Shown here: positions 56,420-64,000 of the stretch, one piece after another
Layout of the letters: the number at the start of each line of letters is the position of its first letter
Numbering within the stretch: position 1 is the stretch's first letter
From: Anas platyrhynchos
Lineage: Eukaryota; Chordata; Aves; Anseriformes; Anatidae
Length of the DNA: 64,000 nucleotides
Assembly: GCF_047663525.1 (NCBI RefSeq)
Contig: NC_092621.1
Span: 82,122,501-82,186,500 of the forward strand
Direction: 5' to 3'
Position numbers and translations under genes: made by a program
The notes under the pieces: model-generated
Seen by the model: only the letters and a program-made list of their open reading frames with translations
The model's database searches: none
Told to the model about the DNA's origin: nothing

Positions 56420-59400
56420 TTCCGATGGAAAATCCTATTCTCGGGGGATCGTATCAGGATGAAACTTGGTCTGAGGTGATCCAACTGGCGATTTTTAACT
56501 CTTAAAAATGCACAAGACGTTGGGTTGGTTTAATTAGGTGAGAATTAAGTAGGGTAGTTTGCTACACACAGTGTATTGCAAAAGTGGATTTAAAGTCAGG
56601 ATGAATTTTTTCAAACCATCATCCGATAAGAAATGAGTTTTAAGCGGGTTAGCGATTAAAAATATGGCATAAGTGTAACAACTGGAAATGTTTAATCTGC
56701 TTGTAGCTTTTGATATGCTGAGTCAATTTAAAACATTGCATAATTCGCTTTGGCTAGGAAAGATAAAAAACTGCCTGCCAAACATCATTCATTGTTTTTT
56801 CATGAGACTATGATTGCTTTAAAATACTGATGTGAAACAACATGTGATTTTTTAAAATCTTACTCATTATATAGAAGCCAAAATCGTTCTTTTTTTTTTT
56901 TTTTTCCTAGTATTTATTTTTAACTGTTAGCTTTGTACCCATCTTCTAGAATGAGTCTTTCAGTTAAATAATACGCATTTTGAGAATCTACCGTAAGGGC
57001 AGTTTAATAACTAAAGGCAGAATGTGATATATTTAGAAAACTGTCTGTCTGTCCCTGAAGCCTAAAACAAGCTCTCTCCTGCTAAATGTATTCGTTTCCA
57101 CGTGAAAAGGGCAACCAGATTCCTGAGGAAATAAAATCACTTGTAGAGTATTAAGTTCAGAATTGAAATGACCAAATAGTTGTTAATATGAAAGCTAACG
57201 TTTTTCAAGGATGTGCTATTTTTAATTACTAAGTATTATAACTAATGTTTATGTTATTATTGATTTATAGCATGTACTTCTGTGTTTTAATAATTTTACT
57301 TTAAAAAATCAATGGCATTTATCAAATTTGTGAACTAGTAAGTGAAATAATTAGCACCAATAATGGGAGCACATGCTTATTAGCTTGTAATCATGGTCTG
57401 TGTCCTGCTTACATGGTGATTAATGGGAAAAATTACATTTGCTTTTGTAAGAACTTGGACTGGACAATTTATTTGTGCTGCCAGAGTTTTTAAGGCTGAA
57501 AAACAATACAGCATGAGGTTTAAAGATGTTCCTAGTGAGTAAGATTTACCCTTATAACAACCAAACCTACAGTGGATTTCTTCTCTTGGAAGTTGTTCTG
57601 AGCTTCATCTGAATAAAAGATTCAGAAAGAAACATACCTTGCTATTAAGACCGCCAATATTCATGGCATTTGGCCTCCATTTACTTGTTTATTTATTTTG
57701 CCTTTGGCCTTCCATTAAAAAAAATGAGAGTTTGTGTCTGCAAATACTTACCTATATATTTTATTTATCACATGAGTGTTTCAATGACTTAAACTGAGCT
57801 GTTGCAGAAGCCCCGAAAGCACGTACCTTTAATGTATAGCGCTGAAGACAAATATGGCTACAGAGAACTGTAAGGATCTCGGTCATGAGACACAAAGAAT
57901 TTAAGGCACTTTGGGTGAAAAATATTGATCGTCAGAAATCAACTCTAAAAAGTGATTTGTTGTTGCATAACTGCCATAGTTGTTCAGAATTAAAACATGG
58001 TAAAAATGAGGTGATAATTAATTGTTGTATTTTTTTTAGGAGAACTTCATAGTAGTGGCCTATAAGCTTAAAAAAAATATATAATTAAGAATTCTTCTTT
58101 GAAAACTCAGTGGAAAAGTATATGACACTTGAAGCATAACATTTGAAAAAGAGGAAGAATTAACATTTGTTTTAGCTACATCTGGACTTTTTTAGCCTCA
58201 GGTGTTTTGGGAAGTAACCTATGTATCCAACTCTTGGCATTATTGGATGTCTGATGCGATTTAGCTTCATTTTATTGCTAGATAACCCATCTCTCTGATT
58301 TTTTTTGTTTTATTTCGTTACGTTTTGGCCAGCCTCTTCCAAACCTGTTCTTGGTTTTAGATCCATTTATAACTTGTTATCTAGGAAATTAAAATATGGA
58401 GGTGGGCAAGAAAAAATACGATCATGGTGAAATTGTTTTCTCAGGGAGTATTAGGCCTTGACCTTCCAAAGATATAATCACATACATAGCTATTTTTACA
58501 GGTGTAATCCTATTGATTGGTTTTACTCATTTGTGTAAATTGTGATTGCGTTTCAGCTCTACAGGAACGGCGGATTTAGGTATAAGCCATTGTTGGATAC
58601 AACCATGATGTGATGTAATACCTCATGGCTGCAGATTGTAGGCGTCCGTCATAGTTCCAGAAGTTCAAGAGTTCTTTCTGTGTGTTTCAAAAAGGAATAT
58701 AATACTGTTTTTTAGGACAGAAGGAACAGGGCGGGAGGAATAGAAGGAATTGATGTTATGTGCCATTCATTTATCTTATTGCAGGAGGATCCGCTGCTTC
58801 CTTTTTTAACTGCGAAAGGTACCATTGAATCACAGATGATACCATTTCTACAAAGCCTCACTTGTCAAAGCCACACTTCGAGTGAATAATCCCACTGGAA
58901 AATACGTTGTGTGAATAAGCATTTTCAAGATTGAGTGTATACATGAGTATTTGTGGCAACCTGTAGAAATAATTTGAAAACAGGGAGTTCTGAAAAAAAA
59001 AAAAAAGCTAGTTTTAATTCCTTTTACTAAGATAATTTGTAAGTCCAAACTAAGGTCACTCTTAGGATAAAATTGTACTTATTTAAACAGGCCTATCTAA
59101 CAGCCTAAATTTTGGTGGCTACATTAAGCAACAGAGAAAATACTTTCCGTGAACATTGCAGCTTTTGTTGTAAATTGTAGACAAGTCGAAGACAGACTTT
59201 TCTTGAGAATAACATGAGAATTTTTAACGTATATATATACACCAAGAGATTTTTGCTTGGTTATCTCATTTGCATCTGATACAGCTTTCTCAGAGTATAA
59301 TTCCAAGTCTCATTTTTAGATAGCAAAAGAAACTTTATTCTCCTCAGTCACTTATCATGGACTTGTCCAATATGTTACTGCTGTGAGTTGTTCCAAGCTT

Positions 59401-62400
59401 TGCTTCATTAAGGATTTAACGTGGCCTTAATTCAGCCATCTGTTATGGGTTTGGCAGACCAACAGATCTGAAGTATTGGTTAGAGCTTTAGAAATTTCCC
59501 ACATTTTTAAAGGTTAGGAAAAGAGCTACCTTTAAGAATAGATTTTGAATAATTCTCAGCAAGACAATGGTGCAGAAGTGGGATAAAAAATGCATGTCAT
59601 TCTGTGAAGCACAGGGTCCCCTGTCTGTCTTTAGCTTTGCTGAAAGGCAATTAGCATTTCAACCAGCCAATTTGGTTACATGCAATGAAGTACTTGGGTT
59701 TGTAATTTGCTGCTCTCCGCTTGGTGCTGTTGAGAACTAGCTGTGTGTAATCCTCTCAAAGCACCTTTCTTTCCAGCATAGTTATTGTTGCTGGTCTTAA
59801 ATAACTAATCAACAAAGAGATTTCCTTGTCTTGAGCTACAGGGTGCCTTAGAACAAGGAAAAGAAATACCCAGTTAATAAGGGAATGATTATAATTATTA
59901 AATAGTGATTATTAAATTGTGACATAGGTTAAAAGGTTTAGAAAAGCCAAGGGAACCACAATACATGAGAAAGATAGTGTGAGAAGTCTTTGAACCCAAA
60001 CAAATTTTGCTTGAGGGGTTCTCTTCAGCACACAAATACTTTACCATGTGTTTTATTTAAAAATGCATTGCCCATATTTAAGGGATTAATCCATAATATA
60101 GATTAGAGAGAGAGCCTCGTGCTACAATTCTTTTGGAAAACGATACAAATACGTTTTTACTTACACAGAAAGAAGTCTTTGTGGTGGACTTTGTAAAATA
60201 CAAATATGTAATAAAAGCAACATTCTCTGCTGCTATCTAATAACAAATGATTATAGTAAACTGTAGAAATGAAGTTTGTTTGTATATACTTCTTAAATTT
60301 AGTATAAATGTTTTCATATTTAGTAATAAGATTTTATGAAGTCAAGAATAACTCAGACATTTATTTTAATAATTAGTCAACCCATTTAAATACTGTTTGG
60401 CTCATAAATGCATATTAACTTGTCAGGATCCACTGTGGATAGCCATAATTCTTCTGTCAGTATATCTCACATAATGCCATCTAATCCTCACCGTCAGGCT
60501 ATAATTTACTGTTCTGTACCCTATGGATTTTTTTATTGCAAGATTATTATTCATGCAGCGCTGTTACAAAACAGGCCATTCTATTTTTGGTTCTCAGTAT
60601 GAGAAAAATGACCAGCAGGTTGCAGAATGCCCAAATTACTTATTCTGATATATGCTATTCATTCAGGCCACAGTACTTCATTCAGGACAAGTATTAGGTA
60701 CTTGACGCTGTGGTAGTTTTTGTCCTTGGCTCACAAGTTCTAAAAATTTGTTAAGTGTTGAGGACATGAGAAAAACCTCTGAAGTGGAGATACAAATGGA
60801 AATTATAAGATCTTTACTCAAGTAGAATAAATAGCTTGTTCCTCACTGAAGCCTGCAGACCTTTCTCAGCTGGATTTCTTGTACCATATATGCACGAGCC
60901 TGATCCTGAGACAGCCTCAGTCGTGCAGTTCCTTCTACATAAGTGTGATTTGGGAGTGCTAAGCACTTTCATAGTTTTTTGTTTTGTATTGTGTTACATC
61001 TGCTTGCGTTCGTCATTCAAGAAACCATTTGAGAACAAGAGTGAGAGCTTACTTAGAGTGTTTCAAACTATGCTGTGGACAGAATTCCACAGATAAAAAC
61101 CCAGACCCTGGATAACCTTGTAAAATAATCTTTGTTAGTGAAGGATCTCTGCTGTTTTTACATGTTTAGAAAAGAATTTCTGGGGTGGAGCGGAAAGCTT
61201 TTTGATTTGTCTTTTACTTAAACTTATACTATAGGATAAATAAAACTTATACTATAGGATAAATATAAATGTATATATATATATGACACATATATATCTA
61301 TCACAATATGATTCCAAAATAATACATTGATTTGTTAGGGTATATAGTTAGAGCTAGATGTGAATACATTCTCTTCAGTTGCATAAAATAAATCTGAAGT
61401 TCTGCAGCTGAAATCAGTGTTACTGGACTTTTTTATTATTATTTATTTATTAACTGTACAAGTTAGAGTATATTCAGCTTCCTACTGGTGTTTTTCTGAA
61501 CATTCTGATTAGCAGATTTCAGCCAAAGTTTGTTTTCAGTAGGCTGTGATTTGTGTTCTAAATATAAAGTAACCTTAATAACTGTGTGTCATTTCATCAG
61601 AATTACTTTGGATTAAAATAATCTGACTCCTACAGCTATTCAAAATTATTGTCTGGTTCTCTGTTAGACCAGCAAATTATAAGGTAACAGCACATGTTTG
61701 TAGAACAGGATTGCGTTCCCTCTGCGTGCTGTTTGCACAGAAGTAGTGGATTCGGCGCTTCTTGTTAGTTTTGTCTTTTATTCCCTGCTCTGAATGGGAA
61801 CAAGCGGAGCAAGTGGTTACCTCAGAAAGTCTTTAGCATTTACGAGTTAAAACTGGGTTCTCTAGTAATTATTATGTGCTTTAGAACTAACATTCAAATG
61901 TGTAGTTTAGATCCATTCAAATTCTTCTGAGGAAGCAAAATGAAGCAACTGCCAGAAAACTTGCAAGAGGTGCTCTGGGCCTATTACTCTTTTTTCCTCC
62001 TGGTGGCATCTATTAACAAGAGGAGATGATTTGAATTTCTCATCAGGGCTCTGTCATGGCCTTGGAGCGCAGGTTTACCATTTTCAGTACAATAATTACC
62101 ATTCCTGGTGATACATTTGGCCATCAATAATAAGATTATTTCTGATTAAAAAAATACTGAAATTGTTATAAAGCAAATGATCAGGTGAATCTGATATCAG
62201 TGTCCCAGATGCAGATGCATCTTTTTAGTACTTGAGGTTGTGCTGTGGTATGGTCATGGCAGCAACTTGTGAGCAAGCAGCTGAGCCCCAAAACTTCAGG
62301 ACCTTGAAAGATTACATGGGGTTTGGGCACCTTGTAGTCTGCATTTATTCTCTGTCTATCACTTTCCAATGTTAGTAAAAAAAAAAGGGAGAGGATGGGC

Positions 62401-64000
62401 AGACACCTACAGTGCCTTTATGGTAAGGAAGAAGACAGGAAACTCTGGAGAATTAGTGTCAGTGACACCAAATAACATGCATGGGAATCATGGAAGCAGA
62501 TTCTTGCCTGAAACACTGCAACTGTTCATGCAGACCAGAGTGAGAAGGGGTGCAGAGTAAGCATTAGTTGTTGTTACTTACTGTAATAGTCGTGCTTTAT
62601 TCACCTTGAAGCATGTTGAAGACGAAGAAAAAAAACACAAAACAAACAAACAAATAACAAACAAACAAAAAACAAACAAACAAACAAAAAACACACAGAT
62701 ATTTGTTCAAAATAGTGGTTTTGGAACACTCTTTTCTAGTCCATGTTACAGTGAGAGACTTATCCCACATCTAAAGAAAAATGAAGAAACAAACAAAAAA
62801 CAAATCCAAAACAAACAAAAAAAAGTGAACACTTGGTTAGTGTTCACTATCCAAATGCTAGATTTTGCATGCACAGTGTTTGTGTCTCCTTTTGGATATG
62901 TGGGGACTGTGAGAACATTGATGCAATGTTGAAAAAAAATCCCACATCAACAGTCTGAGATTTTTGTGTCAATGTGGCATCACAACAATGCATAAAGTAG
63001 AATTTTAGACCATCAAATCTGGCCTAGCTCTCCTGCTTTCCCAGGTTTTTCATCAAAACTGTTGTAAGTTTCAGTGGTTCTGAAACTGACAAAAATAGAA
63101 ATGTTGATAATACGCAGGCTTTTAATATATTTCTGCAACAGGTGCAGGGAGAGCAATGACCTTGTGAAACTTCTTGCTCTGTTCTGTTCCAGCGTGCTAC
63201 AGAGAATCTCCTCTTTACATATGAAAGAGCACATGTATTTCTCTCTCATTGTATTCAACCAAAGATGCTGCTGGGTGCTGACATCTCTGCTGTGAATAGA
63301 CTTCTGTCTGGCAACCATTGATGGCGGTAATGCTGTACTCAATGCAAAGTACCAGGCATGCCAGTTTTTGAATGTTCTACTTGGCTGGGGATTTGTAATC
63401 ACGGGGAGTAGACAAGGACAGGCAGTGAAAAGTGCACCAGACTTCGCTTGCTGTGCTGTGCCACATCGGTGGACTTTAGAAATCTACAATGAGCAGTGCA
63501 GGGATGAGCAGTGGTAATCAAGCCGTGGCTGCTGAGCTGGAGAGGTCCTGCCTCAGAATGCTTGCTTGTTTCTTCTGCCAAGCAGCAGTGGCAAGTCTGA
63601 GGGACAGGGTACTTAATCAGGCTTTCTGTCTGCTTCGTTAGCGAGCTCCCCTTTCTTTTGCCATTCTCTGATTCATATCTGGCATCCTCTACTTACTGCT
63701 TTTCAGATTTAGAGTCTTTTGCAGACCTTTTACTTCTCTTCATCTCTGCATGTGCCCCTGGTTTATAGGTTTCCTCATCTTTCACTAAAAACATCCAGGT
63801 TATCCTCACTTTCTAAAGGGTTTTTATTTATTAAGCATGAAAGCCCGTGTAAAACTCAACAGAAAAGTCTTCCCATTCTTTATATAAGTCTGCTGAAAAG
63901 ATCACTCACTCCTTATAAAGTTTATCATCTTAATCCCATATTTGTTCCAGAAACTGAGTGGAAAAAGTAAGCTAATCTTGGTGATTCATGAGTTATGAGA
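56420..64000. other. AT-rich DNA to the right edge (possible ADGRV1 intron 1)
   Basis: No exon or transposon recognised. Contains a TAAT-rich block at 57180-57450, a 23-bp tandem duplication (61220-61263), a TA microsatellite (about 61272-61300), AAAC repeats (62635-62700 and 62780-62825) and a perfect 10-bp hairpin (62824-62848). Confidence 0.45.
62635..62825. repeat. (AAAC)n simple repeats, two blocks
   Basis: Two A/C-rich runs of 'aaacaaac' (62635-62700 and 62780-62825) separated by 80 bases of unique sequence. Confidence 0.85.

Noticed and set aside
56251-56505. Open frame with a leucine-rich stretch considered as the ADGRV1 signal peptide
   Set aside because: It opens at GTG with no suitable in-frame ATG, and the downstream residues do not resemble ADGRV1.
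1-64000. tRNA, rRNA, CRISPR or operon features
   Set aside because: None were seen. Spliced genes, CpG islands, poly(A) signals and CR1 elements mark vertebrate nuclear DNA. Weak internal-promoter-like boxes for small RNAs were not strong enough to call.

Overview
This is a vertebrate, almost certainly avian, nuclear genomic window. Introns are compact, interspersed repeats are sparse and nearly all of CR1 (LINE) type with some avian-type ERV/LTR sequence, and CpG-island promoters sit in AT-rich flanks. Four protein-coding genes can be read exon by exon with canonical GT/AG junctions. Their order and orientation, CETN3(-), MBLAC2(-), POLR3G(+), LYSMD3(-), match the human 5q14.3 cluster. That block is known to lie on chromosome Z in birds, so Z linkage is inferred. 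The species cannot be named from the sequence alone.

Layout. 1-5200: 5' part of CETN3 (coding exons 1 and 2, the rest beyond the left edge); intron 1 holds a nest of CR1, an ERV-like repeat and an LTR; CpG-island promoter at about 4.6-5.2 kb. 5.2-10.5 kb: intergenic, with a CR1 at 8.4-8.9 kb and an unexplained cluster of CACTG/CAGTG words at 5.3-5.8 kb. 10.5-17.5 kb: MBLAC2 (two coding exons, probable long 3' UTR). Its intron 1 has a consensus p53-type palindrome, a TA microsatellite, and a run of G tracts just past the 5' splice site. 17.5-18.0 kb: very G-rich shared region between MBLAC2 and POLR3G. 20.3-34.9 kb: POLR3G (seven coding exons, 216 aa), with two antisense CR1 copies in its third large intron segment at 26.4-27.6 kb. 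POLR3G and LYSMD3 converge at 34.9-35.8 kb. 35.8-41.2 kb: LYSMD3 (two coding exons, 313 aa, long 3' UTR). 41.2-41.9 kb: a minisatellite abutting the LYSMD3 CpG island. 41.9-64 kb: mostly AT-rich non-coding DNA. In human the next gene is ADGRV1(+). A small GC-rich, CpG-containing patch with good splice donors at 56.0-56.4 kb is the best candidate for its promoter or first exon, but no ADGRV1 coding sequence was recognised.

The genes are unrelated housekeeping functions kept together by old synteny: a centriole calcium-binding protein, a metallo-beta-lactamase-fold thioesterase, an RNA polymerase III subunit and a LysM membrane protein. MBLAC2/POLR3G are head to head and POLR3G/LYSMD3 tail to tail. 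No undescribed multi-gene system was found. The most useful non-gene signals are the p53-type site, the splice-site-proximal G tracts, the LYSMD3 coding hexamer repeat with its neighbouring minisatellite, and several perfect hairpins.
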